From JAJNPS01 sp031378845 (lineage in GTDB: Bacteria; Pseudomonadota; Alphaproteobacteria; Rhodobacterales; Rhodobacteraceae): a stretch of DNA of 64,000 nt. The translations under genes and the position numbers were made by a program. The stretch's first letter is position 1. Each line of letters starts with the position of its first letter. The notes below the pieces were generated by a model. It did not search any database, was not told the origin of the DNA, and worked only from the letters and a program-made list of their open reading frames with translations. Where the stretch lies: NCBI GenBank assembly GCA_031378845.1, contig JANNES010000020.1, forward strand, positions 62,001 to 126,000, in the 5' to 3' direction. Below, one piece after another: positions 43,299 to 50,881 of the stretch.

Positions 43299-43371
43299 CG
43301 CGAACATGGCCGCGCCGTACCTGCTGTGAACACCCGCCTGGCCGGTGCCGGACGACGGCAGACGCGGCCTG

Positions 43372-43399
43372 TTGACTCCGGCCTTTGCCCCTGTATAAG
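43372..43399 (+). promoter_or_regulatory. Candidate promoter of rpsD
   Basis: TTGACT at 43372-43377 and TATAAG at 43394-43399 are separated by 16 bases. The start of transcription would be near 43406, giving a leader of about 137 bases before rpsD. Confidence 0.55.
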
Positions 43400-43407
43400 C
43401 CGCCCAA

Positions 43408-43434
43408 GTTCCGGAAGAAGTTCCGGGGCTTTTT
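43408..43434 (+). terminator. Terminator-like hairpin at the start of the rpsD leader
   Basis: CCGGAA (43411-43416) pairs with TTCCGG (43421-43426) around a GAAG loop; the stem can be extended by G-T pairs and a G-C pair. It is followed by five T bases (43430-43434). It lies at about +3 of the predicted transcript. It may instead terminate upstream read-through, or act as a 5' stability hairpin. Confidence 0.5.
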
Positions 43435-43505
43435 ATTGGTGTTGGTGGTCTTCGCAAGAAGAAACCTGTCGCCGGGGTGACCCGGAGAGGACAACGCCCT
43501 TCATA

Positions 43506-43520
43506 GCGCCCGACGGGCGC
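43506..43520 (+). promoter_or_regulatory. Hairpin just upstream of the rpsD ribosome binding site
   Basis: GCGCCC-GAC-GGGCGC is a perfect 6-bp stem with a three-base loop that ends ten bases before the AAGGAG site (43530-43535). It could limit ribosome access and is a candidate target for S4 autoregulation, as known in other bacteria. Structure only; no protein-binding evidence. Confidence 0.4.
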
Positions 43521-43542
43521 GCCATATCGAAGGAGATCAGCC

Positions 43543-44163
43543 GTGACAAAACGCACGTCTGCCAAGTACAAGATTGACCGCCGCATGGGCGAAAACATCT
43601 GGGGCCGTCCGAAATCCCCGGTGAACAAGCGCGAATACGGCCCCGGCCAGCACGGCCAACGCCGCAAGAACAAGCTCTCCGATTTCGGCACCCAGCTGCG
43701 CGCCAAGCAAAAGCTCAAGGGCTACTACGGCGACCTGACCGAAAAGCAGTTCCGCAAGATCTATGGCGAAGCCGAGCGTGTGCGCGGCGACACCGGCGAG
43801 ATGCTGATCGGCCTTCTGGAGCGTCGTCTCGATGCGGTCGTTTACCGCGCCAAGCTGGTACCGACGATCTTTGCCGCCCGTCAGTTCGTGAACCATGGCC
43901 ATGTCACGGTGAACGGCCAGCGCGTCAACATCGCGTCGTTCCGCGTCAAGGAAGGCGATATTATTGCTGTCCGCGAAAAGTCGCGCCAGATGGCATTGAT
44001 CCTGGAGGCGACGCAGCTGGCAGAACGTGACGTGCCCGATTACATCGAGGCGGATCACAACAAGATGGTTGTAAAATTTGTCCGCACCCCGTCCTTGGGC
44101 GATGTGCCCTACGCGGTAAAGATGGAACCAAATCTGGTCGTCGAATACTACGCCAAGAACTGA
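43543..44163 (+). CDS. rpsD: 30S ribosomal protein S4
   Basis: S4 binds the 5' domain of 16S rRNA early in small-subunit assembly and in many bacteria represses its own operon. The 206-residue protein has the N-terminal SAKYKIDRRMGENIWGRPKS and the S4 RNA-binding fold in RRLDAVVYRAKLVPTIFAAR and HGHVTVNGQRVNIASFRVK. It starts with GTG at 43543, seven bases after AAGGAG. Here rpsD is a single gene, not part of the alpha operon, which is usual for alphaproteobacteria. Confidence 0.97.
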   Translation: MTKRTSAKYKIDRRMGENIWGRPKSPVNKREYGPGQHGQRRKNKLSDFGTQLRAKQKLKGYYGDLTEKQFRKIYGEAERVRGDTGEMLIGLLERRLDAVVYRAKLVPTIFAARQFVNHGHVTVNGQRVNIASFRVKEGDIIAVREKSRQMALILEATQLAERDVPDYIEADHNKMVVKFVRTPSLGDVPYAVKMEPNLVVEYYAKN

Positions 44164-44189
44164 TCCGTTGCCCACTCGGCGTCGGACTG

Positions 44190-44213
44190 GGGCCGCATCG
44201 AAAGATGCGGCCC
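44190..44213 (+). terminator. Hairpin downstream of rpsD
   Basis: GGGCCGCATC and GATGCGGCCC form a perfect 10-bp stem with a GAAA tetraloop. The following bases (TATGCTT) are not a strong T run, so it may be a weak terminator or a 3' stabilising hairpin of the rpsD message. Confidence 0.5.
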
Positions 44214-44343
44214 TATGCTTGCGCGAGGCCTCGTTCGCGATTGCATCGCCCCATTGGCGCGGGCGGCAAAACCGACTAAGCACCGCACGATGCGCCGTCC
44301 CTTTGCGGCCAGACGCATGATCGCAGCAATTCGGAGACCTGAC

Positions 44344-44949
44344 ATGGAAAAGTTCACGCGTCTGACGGGCATCGCCGCGCCGATGCCGCTCGTCAACATC
44401 GACACCGACATGATCATTCCCAAGCAGTTCTTGAAGACCATTCAACGCTCCGGTCTGGGAAAGAACCTGTTCGACGAGATGCGCTACACCCAAGATGGTG
44501 CCGAAGTACCGGACTTCGTCCTGAACCAGCCGGCCTACCGGCAGACCGAGATCTTGATTGCAGGCGAAAACTTTGGCTGCGGGTCGAGCCGCGAACATGC
44601 GCCTTGGGCATTGCTGGACTTTGGCATTCGCTGCGTGATCGCCACGTCATTTGCAGACATTTTTTACAATAATTGCTTCAAAAACGGTATTTTGCCGATC
44701 ACGATGCCGCCTGAGGTTGTCGAGGTTCTGATGGCTGATGCCCGCAAAGGTGCCAACGCCCGCATGACCGTCGATCTCGGGTCGCAGACCGTCAGCACCT
44801 CAGACGGGCAGATTTTTCAATTTGAGGTTGATTCGTTTCGAAAGCACTGCCTATTGAACGGATTAGACGACATTGGTCTCACTTTGGAAAAAGTCGTTTC
44901 TATAGATGCTTATGAGAAGCGCCTTGAAACCACCCGTCCTTGGGCATAG
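44344..44949 (+). CDS. leuD: 3-isopropylmalate dehydratase small subunit
   Basis: LeuD with LeuC isomerises 2-isopropylmalate to 3-isopropylmalate in leucine synthesis. The 201-residue product has the swivelling-domain landmarks VNIDTDMIIPKQFLKTI, ENFGCGSSREHAPWAL and SFADIFYNNCFKNGILPI. ATG at 44344 is chosen because GGAG precedes it and the family N-terminus begins there (MEKFTRLTGIAAP). leuC is not in the window. leuB lies 3.5 kb downstream with four unrelated genes between. A strong terminator follows. Confidence 0.96.
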   Translation: MEKFTRLTGIAAPMPLVNIDTDMIIPKQFLKTIQRSGLGKNLFDEMRYTQDGAEVPDFVLNQPAYRQTEILIAGENFGCGSSREHAPWALLDFGIRCVIATSFADIFYNNCFKNGILPITMPPEVVEVLMADARKGANARMTVDLGSQTVSTSDGQIFQFEVDSFRKHCLLNGLDDIGLTLEKVVSIDAYEKRLETTRPWA

Positions 44950-44973
44950 CGGCAACACAACCGCAAGATGTAT

Positions 44974-45000
44974 GACCGCCCTTCGGGGCGGTCTTTTTTT
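44974..45000 (+). terminator. Strong rho-independent terminator after leuD
   Basis: GACCGCCC and GGGCGGTC form a perfect 8-bp stem closed by a TTCG tetraloop and followed by seven T bases. It ends the leuD message and separates it from the membrane protein gene at 45107. Confidence 0.92.
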
Positions 45001-45106
45001 CGGCTTGGTCTTGATGCAATCTTGCGACACCTTCACCCTGAAAGAGCCATAAAAATCTGGTCCAACTCGGGCCATAGTTGCGGCACCCTCCGAAAGAAGG
45101 CACAAA

Positions 45107-46045
45107 TTGGGCAAGATTGAGGCAGTCCGCCACAATGTGCGGAAACTGGTCAAGACAACCGGGCGGCAAAGAACTGCCCCGGGCTTGGCCCAAGGTGGAA
45201 GAGCAGTTTTGACCCGACTTGCCGGCGCCTGTGTGCGCGGATTTGTCTTGATGGTGCTGATCGCACTTCCGTCGATCATTTTGCCGGGCGTGTCTGCTGA
45301 TACGCGGCAGATGGTGACGCTGGTGGCGTTGTTTGCAGGCGTGCTGACGGCGGTGGAATACAATGCGATCTATCCCGGCCTGATCGAATTTCGTGACGCG
45401 CCACCGTTCAACCGCATCCGTTACGTCATGCTGTTGGCAATGGTGGTGACGCTGTCGGTGATCTGTTCGGATCAGGGCGATGTGTCGAGCGTCACCCGCC
45501 TCTTGCAGGCGATCAGCCTGATCGCGGGCGAGGCAATGGATTTCCCGTATAGTCCCACACGCCTGCTGGTGTTGATGGTCTATGAAGGTGCAACCCCGGG
45601 CGAGATCGGCCTGGTGCGTGCAACGGCGGGTATGGCCTATCTGATCTCGCTTATCGGGATGGCATTTTTCGTCGTGATCATGACTCTGGTTGGATGGCCA
45701 TCGCGCGCGCAGGCCTTCAACGTCTGGGTCAACCTGCCGACGTTTGACCCCGCATCGGGCGGAGATGTGGTGGATCAGCTTGATCGCGACGCGCGCATCA
45801 ACATCGCTTTGGGCTTTTTGCTTCCGTTTTTGGTGCCCGCGATCATCAAGCTGGCGTCGGGTGGGTTTGAACCGATCATGCTGGCTTCTGCACAGACCAT
45901 GATCTGGACCATTGTCGCCTGGGCTTTTCTTCCCGCCAGCATTTTGATGCGGGGGATAGCGATGGGCCGCATCGCCGACATGATCCGCGAAAAGCGCAAA
46001 CAGAACGGCACGAACATGGCCGCGGCGCTGGCAGCAACGATCTGA
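45107..46045 (+). CDS. Polytopic membrane protein of unknown function
   Basis: The 312-residue protein has about six hydrophobic helices, for example residues 43-60, 67-84, 104-120, 170-195, 234-255 and 260-280. An N-terminal basic tail and a C-terminal basic tail are both probably cytoplasmic. No transporter or enzyme motif was recognised. It starts with TTG at 45107, the first start in the frame. The next gene, encoding an exported phosphatase-fold protein, overlaps its stop, so the two are likely co-expressed. Confidence 0.65.
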   Translation: MGKIEAVRHNVRKLVKTTGRQRTAPGLAQGGRAVLTRLAGACVRGFVLMVLIALPSIILPGVSADTRQMVTLVALFAGVLTAVEYNAIYPGLIEFRDAPPFNRIRYVMLLAMVVTLSVICSDQGDVSSVTRLLQAISLIAGEAMDFPYSPTRLLVLMVYEGATPGEIGLVRATAGMAYLISLIGMAFFVVIMTLVGWPSRAQAFNVWVNLPTFDPASGGDVVDQLDRDARINIALGFLLPFLVPAIIKLASGGFEPIMLASAQTMIWTIVAWAFLPASILMRGIAMGRIADMIREKRKQNGTNMAAALAATI

Positions 46046-47097
46046 AGGTTCTTGCAGCTCTCGTATTGATCTGGGCGGCATCGCCCGCCCTCGCCGAAAC
46101 CTTGCGCGTGGCGACCTACAATGCCGATCTGGGGCGGGCAGGGCCGGGCCTGCTTTACAGTGACATCCTGTCCGACGAGGATCCCCAGATTCTGGCGCTG
46201 ATCCGGGTGTTGGGCGTCTTGAATGCCGATGTGCTGCTGCTGACGGGCGTCGATTATGACCACGGCCTTGCGGCTCTGTCTGCACTGAACACCCGGTTGG
46301 GCGCAGCGCAGTATCCCCATATCTTTGCGTTGCGCCCGAATACCGGTCGGGCCACCGGCCTTGACCTTGATGGCAATGGACGACTGGGACAGCCGCGTGA
46401 TGCCCAAGGCTACGGCCGCTTTGCCGGAGAGGGTGGCATGGCGATCCTGTCGCGCCGTGACGTCGACCAAGCGGGTGTTCAGGATTTCTCTGATCTCTTG
46501 TGGCGCGATCTGCCCGGCAATCTTCAGCCCGCGACCGAGCCGCCTTCCGTCCGCGATGTGCAGCGTTTGTCGACCACGGGGCATTGGCAGGTGCCCCTGC
46601 GCCTGACATCGGGTGGCACCTTGACCCTGCTTGCCTGGTCGGCGACGCCGCCGGTCTTTGACGGCCCGCAAGACCGCAATGGCCGGCGGAATCATGACGA
46701 GGCCGCGTTCTGGAACCTGCTGCTGTCGCGGCAGCTGGACTTTTCGCCACCCGACGGGCCTTTCGTTTTGCTGGGGGACGGCAATCTTGATCCTGCCGAC
46801 GGCGAAGGTTTACGGGACGGGATGCAAGGCCTGCTATCCGATCCCGCCCTACAAGACCCCGCCCCCCGCGGCACGCATGGACGCGTGGAACCGGGCCAAG
46901 TGGGCGATCCCGCGTTGGACACTGCGTTCTTTGACAAGGGCGTGGGCGGTCTGCGCGTCGATCTCGTTCTGCCCTCGGCAGACCTGACGGTCAAGGCAAG
47001 TGGTGTCCTGTGGCCATCAGACAGCGATCCCCTGGCGGCCGATCTCGCGCTTGCCTCCCGTCACCGTCCGGTCTGGGTGGACATCACACTGCCCTGA
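46042..47097 (+). CDS. Exported endonuclease/exonuclease/phosphatase-fold protein
   Basis: The mature part has the EEP-family blocks LRVATYNADLGR near the N-terminus, LNADVLLLTGVDYDHG, GEGGMAILSRRDV, FVLLGDGNLDPADGEG and the late DLVLPSADLTV. The signal peptide is complete only if translation starts at CTG 46042 (then KVLAALVLIWAASPALA-E). The next usable start, TTG at 46066, would leave only about nine hydrophobic residues. CTG overlaps the TGA of the upstream gene (CTGA at 46042-46045) like an ATGA junction. The enzyme is probably periplasmic; the substrate could be nucleic acid or a phosphoester. Confidence 0.75.
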   Translation: MKVLAALVLIWAASPALAETLRVATYNADLGRAGPGLLYSDILSDEDPQILALIRVLGVLNADVLLLTGVDYDHGLAALSALNTRLGAAQYPHIFALRPNTGRATGLDLDGNGRLGQPRDAQGYGRFAGEGGMAILSRRDVDQAGVQDFSDLLWRDLPGNLQPATEPPSVRDVQRLSTTGHWQVPLRLTSGGTLTLLAWSATPPVFDGPQDRNGRRNHDEAAFWNLLLSRQLDFSPPDGPFVLLGDGNLDPADGEGLRDGMQGLLSDPALQDPAPRGTHGRVEPGQVGDPALDTAFFDKGVGGLRVDLVLPSADLTVKASGVLWPSDSDPLAADLALASRHRPVWVDITLP

Positions 47098-47100
47098 CCT

Positions 47101-47757
47101 TCAGACCCCCTGATGCCGGGCAATGTCGGCCTCGACGGCATCCAACAACACGCCAAGGCCGTGGCGAAAGATCGCCGCGTGATGGTCGCGCCCGAACCAC
47201 GGGCCCACCGCCATGATCGCCGGATAATCGCGCCGCGCCACGTCGTCGGGCACCGGGTTCACCGAGGACGGGCCCTTGGCATAGCCAAGCGCCTCTTCCA
47301 TCCCGGCCCCCCCCAGAAAATAGCCGAAGATGCGAAAGTGGAAAGCGCGCCGTTCCGGGGGCAGGCCGGTCATCGCGAACACCGACAGAATGCGGTCCAG
47401 ATAGTCCAGACCGGCCACGTTGTTCTGCCGGAAGACGGTAAAGTACGGAAAGAACCCCGGATGCCGCAGCGCGATGCCACGGTAGGCAAGGGTTTCGTGC
47501 TCCAGCCGTTCGCGCCAGGTTCCGGTCGCGGGCAGCGGCAACTCGGCGATGCATTCCCCGACCATCGCCTCGTACAGATGCGCCTTGCTGGGGAAATAGT
47601 GATACAGGCTCATCGCCTGGCAATTAAGCCGCGTGGCAAGCGTGCGAAAGCTGAATGCCTCCAGCCCGTCGGTATCGACCAAACGGAACGCGGCCTCGAT
47701 GATCCGCTCGTGCGATAGATGCGGGCGGGGTTTCGGGGGGGCCGGGGCATCATCCAT
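47101..47757 (-). CDS. TetR family transcriptional regulator
   Basis: The 218-residue protein has an N-terminal TetR HTH (SHERIIEAAFRLVDTDGLEA, FSFRTLATRLNCQAMSLYHY then FPSKAHLYEAMV). The ligand-binding half resembles the TetR_C class (FPYFTVFRQNNVAGLDYLDR and FGYFLGGAGMEEALGY). It follows the AhpD-like gene on the same strand with a 74-base gap. The twin palindromes at 48290-48334 in front of that gene are the likely operators, implying autoregulation of the pair. It is convergent with the EEP gene, three bases from its stop. Confidence 0.85.
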   Translation of the reverse strand: MDDAPAPPKPRPHLSHERIIEAAFRLVDTDGLEAFSFRTLATRLNCQAMSLYHYFPSKAHLYEAMVGECIAELPLPATGTWRERLEHETLAYRGIALRHPGFFPYFTVFRQNNVAGLDYLDRILSVFAMTGLPPERRAFHFRIFGYFLGGAGMEEALGYAKGPSSVNPVPDDVARRDYPAIMAVGPWFGRDHHAAIFRHGLGVLLDAVEADIARHQGV

Positions 47758-47831
47758 GCGATCTTATCCTGCGCCAGGACGGCCAAGGCAACGCCCCACG
47801 CCGATGGCGGCGTGGGGCGCGCGTGCTGCGG

Positions 47832-48266
47832 TCACTCGCGCACCATTTCCGCGCGGAAAGTGCTCATGTCCACCTGCAACCCGTAGAACTGCGTGCTGAG
47901 GTTGCGGGTGAACCCGGCCACCGCGACCGCCTCGGCAATCTGCTGGTCCGAGGCACCAAAGCGGCGGGCGTCGGCGGTGTCCGAGACGACGCAGTACTGG
48001 CAGGGGATCTGGGCGGCCACGGCCAACGAGATCAGCGCCTTGGTCTTGGCATCCAGCGCGGTATCCTCGCCAAAGGAAAGCTGTTTTGCCTGCAGCCACA
48101 GGCCGGGGGTGGCGGCGTCGGCGAACTGAGTGGCGTAGGTGGGCACAAAGCCCATCGTGGCCTTGATCTCTTCCCGTGTCGCGGCGGCCTCGGCGGCGGG
48201 ATCGGCCAGGGCGGGCAGGGTCGCAAACGCGGTCAGGGCAGCGGCGATCAGGGAAAGACGGCTCAT
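47832..48266 (-). CDS. Exported AhpD-like carboxymuconolactone decarboxylase-family protein
   Basis: The 144-residue product has a signal peptide (MSRLSLIAAALTAFATLPAL then AD) and one CMD domain: TMGFVPTYATQFADA, ALDAKTKALISLAVAAQIPC and CQYCVVSDTADARRFGAS. CxxC is the redox pair of AhpD-type peroxidase reductants. The His normally following in CxxCxxxH is Asp here (CQYCVVSD), so activity may differ. An exported member would act in the periplasm, perhaps as a thiol oxidoreductase. AAGGAGGT lies before the ATG, and two palindromic operators lie upstream. Confidence 0.82.
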   Translation of the reverse strand: MSRLSLIAAALTAFATLPALADPAAEAAATREEIKATMGFVPTYATQFADAATPGLWLQAKQLSFGEDTALDAKTKALISLAVAAQIPCQYCVVSDTADARRFGASDQQIAEAVAVAGFTRNLSTQFYGLQVDMSTFRAEMVRE

Positions 48267-48289
48267 CGGGGACCTCCTTGTGGGTTTAA

Positions 48290-48302
48290 CTTACGCTGTA
48301 AG
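48290..48302. promoter_or_regulatory. Candidate TetR operator 1
   Basis: CTTAC-GCT-GTAAG is a perfect inverted repeat with a three-base centre, 24 bases upstream of the AhpD-like gene start. Its centre is 32 bases from that of an equal element at 48322-48334. Confidence 0.7.
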
Positions 48303-48321
48303 GTGCGTGACCTTCTTCTAT

Positions 48322-48334
48322 CTTACACCGTAAG
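48322..48334. promoter_or_regulatory. Candidate TetR operator 2
   Basis: CTTAC-ACC-GTAAG has the same half-sites as the element at 48290-48302, with a different centre. Conserved arms with a variable centre, spaced about three helical turns apart, are typical of paired regulator dimers. Confidence 0.7.
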
Positions 48335-48462
48335 ACCCACAACTCACTTTGTTGTGAGGGGGTTCATGCGCCGCCGGTCCGCAAGGGGACAGGTGGCGCG
48401 CCTTGACCTTCCCGCCCCCCTCGGCTAGGCCGCGCCCGACCCATCCGACAGGAGCCTACGCC

Positions 48463-49569
48463 GTGGCCAATCCCTCCCTCCTCATCCTCGCCGGCGACGG
48501 CATCGGCCCGGAAGTCATGGCCGAGGTGAAAAAGATCATCGGCTGGTTCGGTGCGAAACGTGGCGTGATCTTCGATGTCGCCGAAGATCTGGTGGGCGGC
48601 TGCGCCTACGACGCGCACGGCACGCCGCTGACGGATGCCACGATGGCCAAGGCCCAGACAGTGGACGCCGTCCTCCTTGGGGCCGTGGGTGGCCCGAAAT
48701 ACGACCGCTTGGATTTCAGCGTGAAGCCCGAGCGTGGCCTTCTGCGTCTGCGCAAAGAGATGGACCTGTTTTCCAATCTCCGCCCTGCGCAGTGTTTCGA
48801 TGCGCTGGCCGACTTCAGTTCGCTGAAGAAAGAGGTCGTTGCGGGTCTGGATATCGTCATCGTCCGCGAACTGACCAGCGGGGTTTATTTCGGCGAACCT
48901 CGGGGCATTTTCGTGGAAGGCAACCAGCGCGTCGGGATCAACACCCAACGCTACACGGAATCCGAGATTGCCCGCGTGGCGCGGTCGGCGTTCGAACTGG
49001 CGCGCAAGCGCAACAACAAGGTCTGCTCGATGGAGAAGGCCAATGTGATGGAATCGGGCATCCTGTGGCGCGAGGTGGTGCAGGAGATCCACGACAAGGA
49101 ATACCCCGACGTCGAACTGTCGCACATGTACGCCGACGCCGGGGCCATGCAGCTCTGCCGCTGGCCCAAGCAGTTCGACGTGATCGTGACAGACAACCTG
49201 TTCGGCGACCTCTTGTCGGACATGGCGGCGATGCTGACCGGCAGCTTGGGGATGTTGCCCTCGGCCAGCCTGGGCCTGCCCATGGCTAACGGGCGGCCCA
49301 AGGCGCTCTATGAACCCGTGCACGGCTCCGCCCCTGATATCGCGGGCACGGGCAAGGCCAATCCGATCGCCTGCATCCTCAGCTTTGCCATGGCGCTGCG
49401 CTATTCCTTCGCCATGGGGGATGACGCGACGCGGGTCGAAAAGGCGGTGGAAAAGGTGCTGGCTGACGGTGTGCGCACCGCCGATCTTATGGGACCGGAG
49501 GGCGGCGTGCCCGTCTCAACCAGTCAGATGGGCGATGCCGTGATCGCGGCACTGGACGCCTCTGTCTAG
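48463..49569 (+). CDS. leuB: 3-isopropylmalate dehydrogenase
   Basis: LeuB oxidatively decarboxylates 3-isopropylmalate with NAD in leucine synthesis. The 368-residue product has LLILAGDGIGPEVMAEV at the start, the substrate-binding RPERGLLRLRKEMDLFSNLR region, and VYFGEPRGIF. LSHMYADAGAMQLCRWPKQF, VIVTDNLFGDLLSDMAAML and the NAD loop EPVHGSAPDIAGTGKANPIA follow. GTG at 48463 is selected because AGGAG lies before it and upstream codons do not match the family. It stands alone, separated from leuD by 3.5 kb. Confidence 0.96.
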   Translation: MANPSLLILAGDGIGPEVMAEVKKIIGWFGAKRGVIFDVAEDLVGGCAYDAHGTPLTDATMAKAQTVDAVLLGAVGGPKYDRLDFSVKPERGLLRLRKEMDLFSNLRPAQCFDALADFSSLKKEVVAGLDIVIVRELTSGVYFGEPRGIFVEGNQRVGINTQRYTESEIARVARSAFELARKRNNKVCSMEKANVMESGILWREVVQEIHDKEYPDVELSHMYADAGAMQLCRWPKQFDVIVTDNLFGDLLSDMAAMLTGSLGMLPSASLGLPMANGRPKALYEPVHGSAPDIAGTGKANPIACILSFAMALRYSFAMGDDATRVEKAVEKVLADGVRTADLMGPEGGVPVSTSQMGDAVIAALDASV

Positions 49570-49596
49570 AGTTGCCAGAAGACGCAAGACATCAAG

Positions 49597-49628
49597 CATT
49601 GGCAGGCTTTTCAGCCAATGGTTGTTTT
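49597..49628 (+). terminator. Hairpin downstream of leuB
   Basis: CATTGGC (49597-49603) pairs with GCCAATG (49614-49620), followed by GTTGTTTT. It is a plausible terminator for leuB. The rest of the 339-base gap to 49908 contains no recognised gene. Confidence 0.55.
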
Positions 49629-49908
49629 GACGCCCCAACGGCGGTCTGTCGTCGTCGCCCGGCTGTTGTGCCGGTTTGGGCGGTGGCGCGGTGCCGGCGG
49701 GACTTTTGAGCGTGGCGCTGGCGTTTTTCAAAGAAAGTGGGCGTTTTTTCCGAATTCGCGCGTCAATTTGTGGGTCAACTGGCTGCGGGGCAGCAAGACC
49801 TTGTGACACGGCGACGATTGCGGTGACAGGCCTTGCGCCAGACCGGGGCATGCTTCAACACTGCCGATCGGACGAGGCGGCGCGCTGCGCCCAATTGTAA
49901 CGGATGCC

Positions 49909-50763
49909 ATGTCATCGAACCTGACGGGTGCCCTTTTGGGGCTTGTCGCCTTTGGCATGTTTGCCAGCGTCGATATGTCAATCAAGTTTCTTGGGGCTGG
50001 GTATAGCCCGTTCCAGATCATCTTTTTCGTCACGCTGATGAGCTGTCCCGTTGCGCTTGGCTATGCGATGGCCGACGGCGCCGAACAAAGCCTTCGCCCG
50101 CGACGCCCCGGCCTGATGGCCCTGCGATGTGCGGGCGTTCTGGTGAACGCTGTTCTGGGCACCTATGCCTTTACTGTCCTGCCGCTTGCGCAATGCTACG
50201 CAATCTTTTTCACCATGCCGCTGTTTATCGCGGTGCTGGCGGTACCGGTCCTGGGAGAGCGGATCGACTTTGTGCGCGGCATTGCAGTCGTGGCTGGTCT
50301 TGTGGGCGTGCTCGTGGCGCTTGACCCCGGGCAGGCGACGCTGCAATGGGGCCATCTGGCTGCTTTGGTGGCCGCGATGTTAGGGGCGGCGAATTATCTG
50401 ATCATCCGGATGACCGGCGGTACCGAGCGGGCGGTTGTCTTGCAGATCTATCCATTGCTTTTGCAACTCGCGGTCGCGGCGGCGATTCTGCCAATGGTCT
50501 ATGTGCCGATGCCCTTGGCCGATCTGGGACTGACGGCCCTGATGGGATTGGCGGGGTTTGCGGGTTATCTTTTGATCATCGCCGCCTATCGGCGCGCGCC
50601 GACCATCGTGGTCGCGCCGATGCAATACAGCCAGATCATCTGGGCTGCGATATTTGGCGCATTATTCATTGACGAGGTGATGAGCGGCCAAACCATCTTC
50701 GGAACGGCTGTGATCATCATCGCGGGCATCGTCATCGTGGCGCGCCAGGACGCGCCAGCCTGA
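49909..50763 (+). CDS. EamA-family (DMT) transporter, copy 1
   Basis: The 284-residue protein has ten hydrophobic helices in two EamA halves, with family segments such as GLVAFGMFASVDMSIKFLGA, LPLAQCYAIFFTMPLFIAVL and VVAPMQYSQIIWAAIFGALF. DMT proteins export or import small metabolites; the substrate is not predictable. A closely similar gene follows 118 bases later in the same direction, so the pair arose by tandem duplication. The start used is ATG 49909; another ATG lies five bases upstream, out of frame. Confidence 0.85.
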   Translation: MSSNLTGALLGLVAFGMFASVDMSIKFLGAGYSPFQIIFFVTLMSCPVALGYAMADGAEQSLRPRRPGLMALRCAGVLVNAVLGTYAFTVLPLAQCYAIFFTMPLFIAVLAVPVLGERIDFVRGIAVVAGLVGVLVALDPGQATLQWGHLAALVAAMLGAANYLIIRMTGGTERAVVLQIYPLLLQLAVAAAILPMVYVPMPLADLGLTALMGLAGFAGYLLIIAAYRRAPTIVVAPMQYSQIIWAAIFGALFIDEVMSGQTIFGTAVIIIAGIVIVARQDAPA

Positions 50764-50881
50764 AGCCGGTGCAATGGTCACGGAAATCCGTCAGGTCGCT
50801 CTTGCGTCTGGCGGGCTTTGGCGCGAACATAAAGACGGCAACGGCGGTACCCGACCGCCCCCTTTTTCGGACCCTTGTCAC

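Noticed and set aside
43391..43484. Leader peptide upstream of rpsD
   Set aside because: A basic frame (LYKPPKFRKKFRG) crosses the region but overlaps the -10 element, lacks a start after the predicted transcription start, and so is probably chance.
44900..46750. 616-codon open frame on the - strand
   Set aside because: It covers the membrane protein and EEP genes in reverse, and its composition (Arg, His, Gln-rich) is typical of antisense frames in GC-rich DNA.
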